A stretch of DNA of 64,000 nt from Paenibacillus dendrobii (GTDB taxonomy: Bacteria; Bacillota; Bacilli; Paenibacillales; Paenibacillaceae), in the NCBI RefSeq assembly GCF_009807035.1, contig NZ_WUBI01000001.1, positions 682,001-746,000 on the forward strand, in the 5' to 3' direction. The notes beneath the pieces are model-generated. The model did not search any database. It was not told the origin of the DNA and worked only from the letters and a program-made list of their open reading frames with translations. Below, piece by piece: positions 33,901-45,400 of this stretch. Position numbers and translations under genes: made by a program. The first letter of the stretch is position 1; every line of letters starts with the position of its first letter.

Positions 33901-34704
33901 CTAGCTAGTAATGAAATCGCTGACGGCCTGTTCTTTTTCCGCCCTTCCGCCGCTCCCGCGCAGCAGCAATAACATATGAGCAGCAATGCCGAGTCCGCTG
34001 ATCAGGGCTAATAAACCAAGCGTACCTGACTGCCAATTACCCGCCCATTGCAGCACAATATACAAAGTGCCTGTGCTGCACACATGGGCTGCAAGCGATC
34101 CCCAAAGCGAATGCGAGCCGGCGCGTACGGTGCCGTATACGATCGCGCCCAGCGCCGCAAATGCGCCAACCGTTACATTCATAAATACTGCGCCGAACAA
34201 TACAGCCTGGAGCAGAACCGTCCACAGAACCGAGAGACGTTGACGCAATGTATGGAACAGCATTCCTCTGAACAGCCATTCCTCCAGCAAAGATCCCAGC
34301 AGCAAGCTGCTGAGCATAAAAATGATCAATCTACCGCCGGCGACAAAAGCGACCAAATCAGAAATGGCCGGAAAGGTCGCCTTTATCCACGGAAGACGGG
34401 TAAACGAGGCGATAAACAAGCCGAGCCAGATACCCGTCCCTGCGGACAGCAGCAATGATCCGCCGCGCGCAGGAACAAACCCCAAATCCTTCAGCGAAAT
34501 TTTTTGCCAGCGCAGCAGCGGAAGATAGACGGCAAGCACGATGATATTGGATACAATCAGCACAATGCCGGAATTGTCAGCGATCCAGTCTTTCAGCTTG
34601 GGATCGCCGACCCAATTGTAGAGCGCTTGATTGACAAGCATTACAATTGCCGCATAAATGACCAAGTATAAGACGCTATTTCCCGCTATTCGCAATCCCT
34701 TCAC
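33901..34704 (-). CDS. CPBP-family intramembrane protein, third of three
   Basis: 267 aa, multi-spanning (about eight hydrophobic segments). Starts at GTG 34704, which overlaps the stop of the preceding gene as GTGA; the longer upstream reading is antisense-like and lacks a site. It carries the CPBP (Abi/Rce1-like) glutamate motif EEWLFRG at 141-147 and a His207 (AAHVCSTG), but the FxxxH motif reads FGAVFMN, so one expected His is absent. CPBP proteins include prenyl-protein proteases and bacteriocin self-immunity factors. Lying between two megasynthase genes, it probably has a role in immunity, export or product processing. Most intact of the three. Confidence 0.8.
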   Translation of the reverse strand: MKGLRIAGNSVLYLVIYAAIVMLVNQALYNWVGDPKLKDWIADNSGIVLIVSNIIVLAVYLPLLRWQKISLKDLGFVPARGGSLLLSAGTGIWLGLFIASFTRLPWIKATFPAISDLVAFVAGGRLIIFMLSSLLLGSLLEEWLFRGMLFHTLRQRLSVLWTVLLQAVLFGAVFMNVTVGAFAALGAIVYGTVRAGSHSLWGSLAAHVCSTGTLYIVLQWAGNWQSGTLGLLALISGLGIAAHMLLLLRGSGGRAEKEQAVSDFITS

Positions 34705-35510
34705 AGAGGCGTCACCGCCTCGGAAGACAGCGGCGTGGAGATCGAAGAGCGATGCTTGACCGCAAGGAATATGCCAACCGCAATCATGGCAGCCGCCACT
34801 ACCATCACGACGGACATGACGGTGATGTCTGTCGTCTCCGGCCCGTAATGCCAAAGCAGGTACTGGCTCCCCTGACAGGCGACTTGCGCGGCAATCGGCG
34901 CCCAGATGGATTTAAACCAGACATATAATAGTGCAAAAATAACCGCGCCGAGAAAACCGTACAGCGACAGCGGAATGTCTCCGAGAAAGAACAAAGCCCC
35001 GTACAACACGCCCTGAATCACAATTGCGATCCAAACCGGGAACACGCGTCTGAACGCATTCATTAGAATGCCTCTGAACAACGTTTCCTTGTAAATATTT
35101 CCGAGAATCAGGAAAATCAGAAATACATACCATTCCGCGCGGTTCAGGTAATCAAACAATTCACGGAATTGGTACTTGTCCGATGCAATGGCGGGAAGCC
35201 GGGAGAAAGCGACCGTAAACAGGCCGGCTCCAAGACCGATCCATAATGCGATCGCTACCGATTTTCCGCCCATCACGCGGAACTTAGCAGCCTTAAACAG
35301 ATTTTCTTTGAATATTAACCTCCAGACCAGCAGCATGAGCGGCAAACCCACCATATCGTTCAAAATAATGACGGTTACCGTGTTCTGTTCAAACCATGTG
35401 CTACTGGGGTACACATAATTGAAAAATAATTTCTGCGCGGTAAGAAACCATGCAAAATACAGGCCGATTACAACGGCCACGCGAGCCAGCATCATTCCCC
35501 ATGCCTTCAT
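34701..35510 (-). CDS. CPBP-family intramembrane protein, second of three
   Basis: 269 aa, about eight hydrophobic segments. The position of the catalytic motif reads KETLFRG (141-147), so the first glutamate is replaced by Lys. The later His positions read YGALFF and PIAAQVACQG with Gln in place of His. It is therefore likely not a protease but may keep a binding or scaffolding role. The ATG lies 4 nt after the first CPBP gene, and its stop overlaps the next start. The three CPBP genes differ too much to be recent copies. Confidence 0.8.
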   Translation of the reverse strand: MKAWGMMLARVAVVIGLYFAWFLTAQKLFFNYVYPSSTWFEQNTVTVIILNDMVGLPLMLLVWRLIFKENLFKAAKFRVMGGKSVAIALWIGLGAGLFTVAFSRLPAIASDKYQFRELFDYLNRAEWYVFLIFLILGNIYKETLFRGILMNAFRRVFPVWIAIVIQGVLYGALFFLGDIPLSLYGFLGAVIFALLYVWFKSIWAPIAAQVACQGSQYLLWHYGPETTDITVMSVVMVVAAAMIAVGIFLAVKHRSSISTPLSSEAVTPL

Positions 35511-35514
35511 GCGG

Positions 35515-36387
35515 TCAGACCCCCTTTTGTGCTGCCGACGGCGCGTCAGCCGTCAGCGCTTGACCGGCGCGTACGCCGATACCGCCGTTGCCGGAGGTCC
35601 GCCAGACATAGACGGAACCTCCAATCAACGCAGCCAGACAGAGCGCTGTAATGATATACAGCGAAACATCGCCCAGCTTGCCAAACCATTCGTAGAACCC
35701 GATGTATTTAAATAGAAAGATGGTGCCCATGGCCGTATTCTGTACCAGAATAGGCGCCCACAGCGACCCGGTGCGCAAATACAGCGACCCGTAAATCAAT
35801 CCCGAACCGATGCTGATGACCGAAAGCGCCGCGCTCGGCTGGAAGTAAGCGTAAGCTGCGGCTTGCAGCAGCAAGGCTGCATATACCGGCATAACGCTGC
35901 GAAGCTCTCTGAAAATGAGTCCCCTGAACAATATTTCTTCAAATGCCGGGCCGATCAAACCGGCGCCCAGAATGACGTACCAGATCGAATCCCCCCTGAT
36001 CGTATCGTCGACCAGCGCGGGAATGGACGGGAATTGCCTCGCAATATCGTCAATGACGATCAAACCGATGCTGAATAAACTTCCGGCAAGACCCAGGCCA
36101 ATCATCAACAAAACGCGAGATGCGCTCAGCCGGTTGAAGCCCGACGCGCGGAACAGATTTTTTTCCGCTTGGGGCCAGATCCATCCTTTGATACGAAAGA
36201 TGAGCATGTACACAAGTGTTATCAGCGTGAATAGAACGGCCATAAACATGGCCGGGTTGCGATCCAGAAACTTGGCGAAGGACAGCGTCACTTCGTAGTT
36301 GTAAGTAGAGCGAAGCAGATAGAGCAGCGCATAAAAGACTCCGAGATAAAGCGCGATATTCACTATCATGGACAACACTTTTTTCAA
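35515..36387 (-). CDS. CPBP-family intramembrane protein, first of three
   Basis: 290 aa with about eight hydrophobic segments. The family motif EEILFRG (150-156) is complete, but the FxxxH position reads YAYFQPS and the last motif PILVQNTAMG has Gln for His, so catalytic competence is doubtful. The start is TTG 36387 with AAGGAG 8 nt upstream. It begins 64 nt after the end of the 4046-aa NRPS gene and leads the three-gene CPBP run. Confidence 0.8.
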   Translation of the reverse strand: MKKVLSMIVNIALYLGVFYALLYLLRSTYNYEVTLSFAKFLDRNPAMFMAVLFTLITLVYMLIFRIKGWIWPQAEKNLFRASGFNRLSASRVLLMIGLGLAGSLFSIGLIVIDDIARQFPSIPALVDDTIRGDSIWYVILGAGLIGPAFEEILFRGLIFRELRSVMPVYAALLLQAAAYAYFQPSAALSVISIGSGLIYGSLYLRTGSLWAPILVQNTAMGTIFLFKYIGFYEWFGKLGDVSLYIITALCLAALIGGSVYVWRTSGNGGIGVRAGQALTADAPSAAQKGV

Positions 36388-36451
36388 AGGAAAGCTCCTT
36401 TCTTACTTCTGTCAGATGTTACTCGTAGGGTCGCAGCCTACTTGGTCCATA

Positions 36452-39400
36452 CTACGCCCCCGGGACAGCGCTGCCTTGTGCGGCACGATATTGCTCGACC
36501 ACGCTCGACAGCAGCTCCAGATAAGCGGAAGCCCAATCCAGCACCGCCTCCTTGCCGAGGTGCCGGGCGTTGTACGTCCATACCCCGCTAAGCTCTGGCC
36601 CTTCCTCCCCGCTTGGTACGGCAGCGCCATTCATATACAACACTATATCGAATCGTTCCAATAACGCCTCCCGTTCCTTGAACCCGTGCTGAGCTGCTCC
36701 TGCAAATAACGGGAACAAGGCAAATCCGGATTCGGCTTGCGGCTGCTTTCTGATTTGCCGCGCGGTATAACATTCTCCCGCGCTCGCCCGCTTGGCGGCA
36801 TGCCGCAGCAGCGTATCGAAATCGCGCACCTCCATAAAGTCGATTTCCTTCGGAGCAATCAGCCCGCTGACCGTCATTGCCGGAAGAGTAAGCCGGTCCA
36901 TGCCGGATTCGCCGCGCCAGAAGTACAGATATACGGCATACGCCGCAGCTTCAACCGTCACCGAGCGGGATGCAGCAAGTTCAGCGAGCCCTTCCGCAAC
37001 CGCCCGGTCCAATTGAAACTGAATGCTTCCAATACGCTCTGCGGCATAACCCGTGTTGACGCAGTCGTCTGCGACCAGCAAACCGCTCCAGTTCCAGATC
37101 GCAAGCTCGCGATTTCTCGACTCCAGATAAGTTGCAAGCGATGCGATCGTCGGATAGGTGAACAAATCCGTTACGCCAAGAGCGCCGGGATACAACTCTT
37201 CCAGCCGTTGATGCGCCCGCACCAGCAGCAGCGACTCTCCCCCAACATCGAAGAAACGATGATGGATGCCGAAGTCGTCCCTTTGCAGGATTTCGCGCCA
37301 TACGGAGGTAATCGCCAGTTCGATATCGCTTGTCGCTTTGACAAACGGAGTGCTGCTATCCGCCGCTTGATCCGGTTCCGGCAGCGCCTTCCGGTCGATT
37401 TTACCGTTTGAAGACAGGGGCATGGTTGTCAGTTCCATCACGACCTGCGGAACCATATAATCGGGCAGGCGCAGCGCTGCGAAATCCCGGAGTTCCTGAT
37501 GGTCCACAGGTTCGGAGCAAACGATATACGCGCATAAATATTCGCTTCCGCTTATGGCGTCCCGCTTCATGACCACCGCTTCCGAAACGACCGGGTGACC
37601 GAGCAGTACATGCTCAATTTCCCCGCATTCGATGCGCTGGCCCCTTATTTTTACCTGGTGGTCGATTCGGCCCAAATATTCGATCGTTCCGTCAGGCAGC
37701 CATCTGGCAAGGTCACCTGTCCGATACATCAGACCATCCGCCACAAACGGATTACTCACGAACTTTTCTTTCGTCAAATCGGGTCGGCCGATATAACCCC
37801 GCGCCAGACCCGCGCCGGATATGCACAGTTCCCCGGCAATACCAACAGGCTGGAGCTTCATCGCTTCGCTTACGATATATAGCGAGATGTTGTCGATGGG
37901 CTTGCCTATCGGCACCTGGATTGGAATATCGCCGTCAGAGCAATCGTAATAGGATACGTCAACTGTCGCCTCGGTCGGACCATACAAATTCACAAGCCTT
38001 GCATCGAATGGAACTCCGATCCGCTCGCGGAACCTCTGCACCTGATCCAAAGTCAGCGCTTCGCCGCTGGCGAATACATACTTTAGGCTCTCCAGCCTTG
38101 CCTCACCGCGCAGCAATCCAGAATGCTCCAGGAACAGGTGCAGCATGGACGGTACAAAATGCATCGTCGTTACGCCATGCCGCGCTATCGTTTCCATCAT
38201 AAGCGCCGGGTCCTTTTCGCCGCCTGGAGGCAGCAGGACCAGCTTAGCTCCTGCAAAGCTCCACCAGAAAAGCTCCCAGACCGATACGTCGAAGGTAATC
38301 GGGGTTTTCTGCATAATGACTCCGCTTGCGTCCAGTGCGTATTGCTTCTGCATCCATCCGATCCGGTTGACGACAGAATGATGCTCGATCATGACGCCTT
38401 TCGGATGTCCGGTCGATCCCGAAGTATACAGCACATAGGCAAGCGAATGTGAATCATGTAGTTTCTCTACAGGGAAGTCGTCTCGCTCCAGTGCCAGCGC
38501 CTCAAGAACGTCTATAAATGGTAGGAACATCTCCAGTCCTTCAGGGGCTTTGCCCTTCGTCAAGACAAGCTTAGCTCCGGAATTGTCCAGCATGTAGCGG
38601 ATTCGCTCCGGCGGCAAGCCCGGTGTAATAGGCACATAAGCTCCTCCCGCCTTCAGCACGCCATAGATTGCAATCATCATCTCCAGGCTGCGATCCATCA
38701 CCACGGCCACGCGCTCATCGCGCTTGACACCTTGCTTTCTGAGCACCTGCGCCAGCTGGTTCGACTTCCGGTTCAATTCCGCATACGTCAATGCTCCGTC
38801 CTCCGACACAACCGCAACGGCCTTCGGCGTTTTCGCCGCTTGTCTTTCGAGGTAAACCTCCACCGTATCACCGTTTGCATACGACGCAGCTGTACGATTG
38901 AACGCTTCGCTCTGCTTTAACGCAGCCTCGGCGCCTTGCAGCCCGATCTCTCCGAGTGGCCGCTCGGGCTCGGCCAGTGCAAGGCAGACAATACGGAAAT
39001 ACCATTCCGCCATTCTACGTATGCTATCTTCTTTAAATAGCGCCGTTGCATATTCGATCGTCAAGGCTGCACCTTTTGCACCCTGATCCGCAATCTCAAA
39101 CGTCAAGTCCAGCTTCGACACGCGATTGTCCGTTATTTGCGCCTCGAATTGCAAGGTGTCCGCCACCGCTTGTACAGCCTCCATATGCTGCATGACAAAC
39201 ATCGTGTCAAACAGCGGATTGCGGCTTAGGTCGCGCGGCACATCCAGCATCGACACCATGTGCTCAAATGGGAGCAAGCCATTGTCCAGCGCCGCAAGCG
39301 CATTTTCTTTGATCTGCTCGGCGAACGCTCTGAACGATAGTTCGCTGGATGGAAAGCTGCGGATCGGCAGCGTATTGACAAACATGCCGACCAGAGTTTC

Positions 39401-42400
39401 GGTTGCGGGATGGAAGCGGCCGGCGATCGGCGTGCCGACAATCAGATCGTTCTGCCCCGTCATTAGATGCAACAACGTATGGTATGCGGCAAGCCAGATA
39501 TGAAATGGAGTAACGCCCCATTGTTCCGCCGCCGTTTCGATCCCTTCAATAAGCTCCGCCGAAATCGGCAGTGCAAGCTTAGCGCCTTCGAAGCTTTGTT
39601 CGACAGGACGCGGATAATCCGTTGGCAATTGCAGCACGGGAAGCGTACCCGCCAGCCGGAATGCCCAATATTGTTCTTGCTCCTCTTTCGCATCCGAAGT
39701 CATCCACTTCTGCTGCCAAACGGCGGCATCCTTATAGTGAATGGGCAGCGGCTGCAAAGAGGCGCCGCGATACAGTTGCTCGAAATCATGTGCCATCACA
39801 TTCATGGAAACGCCGTCGGCGACGATGTGATGAATATCCAGCAGCAGCGTATGTCGGCTTTCGCCGTCCGTCGCGAGAAACGCCCGAATTAACGGAGCCT
39901 TTCGCAAATCGAACGGTCGGACGACCGCGCGCGCAAATGTATTCAAGTCGGCTGCGTCCATTAAGGGATGCACGGCTAGTCCAAACGAAACACGCTCATG
40001 AATACGCTGTACTGGCTTGCCGTCTGCCCAGTCAAAGCTGGTGCGCAGCGGTTCATGGCGGTCAATCAGCCCTTGAATCGCCTCGTAAAGCCTGTCCTGA
40101 TCAAGCTTGCCCGTCAAGTTCAGAACGAACGGAAGATTGTAGGCCGTGCTGCCTGGATAAAGCTGCTGCAGTACAAACAGTCTGTTCTGCGCGAGCGACA
40201 TCGGATAGAATGGCTGGCTTTCCGCCCGGGGAATAACTTCAGCCCTCTTGGGGGCCGCATTGTCGATCCGTGCCGCCATTTCCCGCAGCAGGGGAGCGTC
40301 GAACACATCTTTCATTGCAAATGCAGCTCCATAATGCTGTTCGATCAAGCCTGCAAGCTGCGCGGCGCGCAAGGAATGCCCGCCCAATTGGAAGAAATGG
40401 GCTTCTCTCCCGATCACCGACGATTCGTCCTGCCGGCTTGCGGCCAGACCAAGTACCTCCCTCCAGAGCTCGGCCAGCCGCTGCTCCGTCGACGTAGCTG
40501 GCGCCTCGCCGCAAGCTGCCGGTTCAACGAACCGGGGCTGTGGCAGACGGCTGCGGTCGGCTTTGCCACTCGGACTCAGCGGAAACGCTTCCATTGCAAC
40601 AAAATACGATGGAATCATATACTCTGGCAGCAGTTCCTTAAGTGCGGCCCGAAGGTTCGATTCCTCCGGCACCTGCCCATCCGCTGTCACGAGATATGCG
40701 CAAAGCGCTGGCTCTCCCGCATGGTCCGCCACCGATGTCACCACGGCATCCCGAACTTCCGCCTGCAAGAGCAGCGCGTGCTCGATCTCGCCACATTCAA
40801 TACGGAGACCACGCAGCTTGACCTGATGGTCAAAGCGTCCCATATATTCAATATTGCCGTCTGGTAACCACCTAGCGCGATCGCCGGTAAGGTACAGCTT
40901 CTCTCCTGTGGCAAACGGATTCGGAACAAAGCTTTGCTCCGTCAAATCCGGCCTGTTGCGATATCCGCGCGCAAGACCGGCACCCGCGATGCACAGCTCG
41001 CCGGACACGCCGATCGGCTGTGGTCTCATCCGCTCGTCCACAATGTAGAGCCGGATGTTATCGATTGGTTTGCCAATCGGAATCTTACTCGCCCCAGCGT
41101 CCAGGCAATCGTAATAGCTGACATCGACCGTCGCTTCCGTTGGGCCGTACAGATTTATGAGTCGGCATTGGCTGCCGCCGCGTTCCATCAGGTTGTAAAA
41201 ACCTGCGACATGCGCGGGCTTGAGCGCTTCGCCGCTCGTAAATACGTATCGTAGTGAACCAAGCTCGACGCCTCTGCCACTGTCCGCTGCATAGGGCAAA
41301 AAGACGCCCAGCATGGACGGAACAAAATGCATAACCGTAACCGCCTGCTCCTCAATCGCGCGCAGCATAGAGGGCAGCTCCTTTTCCCCGCCGGGCTCCA
41401 GCAAATAAAGCGAAGCGCCGGCAAAGCTCCACCAGAACAGCTCCCAGACGGAAACGTCGAACGTAATCGGCGTTTTTTGCAAAATAACGTCACGCTCATT
41501 CAGCGGATAAGCCGTCTGCATCCAGTTCAGCCGGTTGATCACCGCGCGGTGCTCCACCATAACGCCTTTGGGTTTGCCGGTGGAGCCTGACGTATAAATG
41601 ACATATGCTAAATTCTCTGGGCCTGATTGAGGCGATAGATCTGTTTCTTCTTCCTTCGGAAGTTCCGATGCGGCGGCAGACGCAAGCGCATCCAGATCGA
41701 GCGTTTCTCCCTGATAGGCCGGGAGCGTATGGATCCACTTGGCCCCTACCAGAAGCAGCCTTGCTCCGCTATCCTCCAGAATGCTGCGGATTCTCACGGG
41801 CGGGTGTTCCGGATCGATTGGCAAATAGGCCCCTCCCGCTTTAAGCACCGCCATGATCGCAATCAGCATGGACAACGAGCGCTGAGCGGCAATCGGCACG
41901 ATTGTTTCGACCGTAACCCCCTTGCCTCTTAGCACGGCAGCCATGCGTTCGGCGCGTTCATTCAGCTCCCCGTAAGTCAGCGAGCCTTCGGCCGATCGCA
42001 CAGCCGGGGAGTCCGGCCACCGCCGGGCCGACTCTGCAAACCATCCGTGAATCGTCTTCTCCACCGGGTATGGATGTCCCGTATCATTCCACACCGCAAA
42101 GGCGGCTTCTTCGGCAGGCGTCACCATTGCAACGTCACCACAGATCAGGCCGGGACTGGCGACCGTTTGCTCCAAAATGTAAAGCAGCCGCGCCGCCAAT
42201 CGCTCCATCGTGCTTTTATGGAATAATCCCGTATTATACTCCAGCTCCGCCCTCAGACCGCCTTCACCATCGCTGTACAGATCGAGTTTAAAGTCCAGCT
42301 TGGACGTTCCGTGGCTGACGGGCAAAGGTTCCATGCTCCAGCCGTCGCCGCGTGCCGCCAGCTTCACGTCTTCAAACTGATTGTGAACGATCAGCATCGT

Positions 42401-45400
42401 ATCGAACAGCGGGTTGCGCGAGGGATCATGCGTATACCGGGCCGCTTCGATCATGTGCTCGAAGCTGACATCGCCATGTTCGTATGCGGCAAGCAAACGC
42501 TCATGAGTCTCACCAACAAATGCCAGTATTGACTGCTCGTCCACCACCCGCATCCGAATCGGCAGAAACTGGTTGAACATGCCGATCATCTGGGCCGTGT
42601 CCGGATGCGTCCGGCCTGCCGCCAAAGAACCGATTGCAAATTCCGACTGATGCGTCATTCCCTTGAGCAATAACGCGTAACCCGCAAAAAGCAGGCTGTT
42701 CATGCTCGCTCCGACGCTTGCGGCCGTCTCTTTCAGCCGTTTGGCGAGCGCCACCGGAATGTGGAATGTATACGTATCGCCTGCAAATGTCTGACGGTCG
42801 CCTCGCGGCCGATCCAGCGGCATATCGAGCGGCGCCGGCGGCTCTGCAAGCTGCTCCGTCCAAAACGCCCTGCTTGCACTGGTCCGCTCCGAGCTGGACT
42901 GTCGCTCCTGCCAAATGGCAAAATCCTTGTAATGCAGAGCAGGCGACACAAGTTCCGCGCCGTCGATCAAAGCGGTCAACTCCTCCAGCAGCAACTTGAC
43001 GGATATGCCGTCTGCGGCAATGTGGTGGATGTTGAGCAGTAAATAGGCCTCCGCTCCTTCCGATTCGGGTCGGCAAAAACATGCCGCGAGTAGCGGCGCT
43101 GCGGCAAGCTCGAGCGGCCGGAAAAACTCGCTCAAGCATTCCGGCAGCGGCGTCTTCGCGAGCTCCGCTGTTTGCAGAACAAAGGCGGCCGAATCGTGCA
43201 CGATCTGAGCCGGAACGCCGTCGATCCAATGATAGGAGGTCCGCAGCGGCTCATGTCGTTCGATCAACTTTCGAAGTGCTAGTTCGATTCTGGTCTCACC
43301 CACCGCACCCGTTAGTTTAAGCGCAAGCGGAATATGGTAAGTTAGTCCGATATCAGCCATGCTTTCTGCCAAAAACATGCGCCGCTGCGACGGGCTGAGC
43401 GGATAGGATTCGGCTGTTGGCGCACCCACTACAGGTTCGTAAGTTTCCTTGGCTGCCCTGTCGATCCATGCCGCCTGTTCTCTGACTGTCGGCAGTTTGA
43501 AAATTTCATGAAGCGGCATGCGCACCCGGCAATGCTTGTAGAGTGCTGAGGTCAATGCGGCCGCCTTCAGGGAATGGCCGCCATGCTCAAAGAAGTGGTC
43601 AAGCGCGCCAACCTGCTCTGCATGAAGCACTTCTTGCCACAATCCTGCGACAATGATCTCCGTATTGGTTGCGGGCGCTTCATATGGGACAGTGCGCTCC
43701 GGCGCAGGCAGACTTTTTTTGTCCACTTTGCCATTGGTGTTCAGCGGAAGCTTCTCCAACAGCACAAATGCGGAAGGAATCATAAATGCCGGCAGCTTGC
43801 CTGTCAGTTGGCTCCGAACGTTTTCCTGTTCTTGGGTTTGCTCTGCAACGATATAAGCGCATAAATACGGCGCGCCGTCATTCTCGATCAGCGCCACAAA
43901 CGCTTCCTTGACGCCTTCGCAATCCAGCAGCCTGCTTTCGATTTCTCCCAATTCTATCCGGTAACCCCGCATCTTAACCTGGCTGTCGATCCGGTCCAGA
44001 AACTCCAAATTTCCGTCAGGCAAGCGGCGCACCAGGTCGCCGGTTCCGTATACGGTTTCGCCTTCCCGGAACGGATGCGGCCGGAACTTCGATGCGGTCT
44101 GCTCCGGCAAATTCACATATCCGGATGCGACACCGTCGCCCGCAATCCACAGCTCGCCCGGCACCCAGTCCGGCTGCAATCGGCCCTCATCGTTCAGAAC
44201 CAGCGTTTCTGAACGAGCGATCGGCGCCCCGATCGGTACGGTGGCCGTCTCTTGTCCGTCCCATGTCTCCGTGATCCTATAGCAGGTAGCGAACACCGTC
44301 GTTTCGGTAGGGCCGTAGACATGCAGCAGCACGCCCGGTCCAAGCACGCGAAGCGCTTTGCGGATATGCGGCGTGGAAGCCCGCTCTCCGCCAAATAAAA
44401 TATGGCGCAGGCCGTGCAGCGACTCCAGCCCATGATCGACCAGCGTATTGAACAGCGCCGTCGTGACAAAGAATACGGTAATGCCTCTGCTCTCAATCAG
44501 CTCCGTTAGCCGCATAACATCGGCGACCTCTTCCTCGCCAACCAGCGTCAGCTTCGCGCCGTTCAATAGCGCTCCGTATACATCGAACGTTGAACCGTCA
44601 AAGGCGTAGTTGGAAAGCTGCAAAAGTGCATCGTTTTCCGAAATGCTTACATAATCGGTATGAACAGCGACCCGGGACACATTGCGATGCGTGGTCATAA
44701 TCCCTTTCGGCTTGCCCGTCGAGCCGGACGTGTACATGATATACGCGAGATCGTCCGCCGAGCCGTCGATGTCCAGATCATGGTCGGACTCGCCGTCCCA
44801 TCTCGTATCGAGTCCATCCATGTCGACGACATCAAATCTGTCACCGGCAAGCCGGGCGCTAATATCCACCGTCGCAGCCGCAGCCACAATCGTCCGCGCT
44901 TCCGTATCCTGCAGCATAAATAAAATCCGTTCTTCGGGATATTTCGGATCGATCGGCACATAGACGGCTCCGGCTTTCAGCACGGCCAATATCGCCGTAA
45001 TCATATCGGGTGAGCGCCGCAGCAGCAGCGCTACCTTCGACCCCGGCGCGACGCCGCGCCGAGCAAGCGTGCGCGCGAACCGATTGGCACGTTCGTTCAG
45101 CTCGCTGTAGGTATATGCCTGCTCGCCCATTTCAACGGCAATCTGCTGCGGTGTCTCCACCGCTTGCCGTTCAAACAGCCTGTGCACAGACAGTTCCTGC
45201 GGTGGCGCGGCAAATGAACGGCTAAGCCGGAGCAGTCGTTCCAGCTCCCCTGCATCGACGGGATCAAGCTCGCCAAGCGTCGCATGCGGCTGCGCAGCGA
45301 CGGCCCTGGCAAGCGCTACATAATGCCTTGCCAACTGCGCGGTGGCCTGTTCATCGTACAAATCTAGTGCATACTCCAACATAAATGCGATACTATCGCC

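Noticed and set aside
34705..34854. N-terminal extension of the third CPBP protein
   Set aside because: The extra 50 residues are the preceding CPBP gene read in another frame; GTG 34704 overlapping the previous stop is the natural start.
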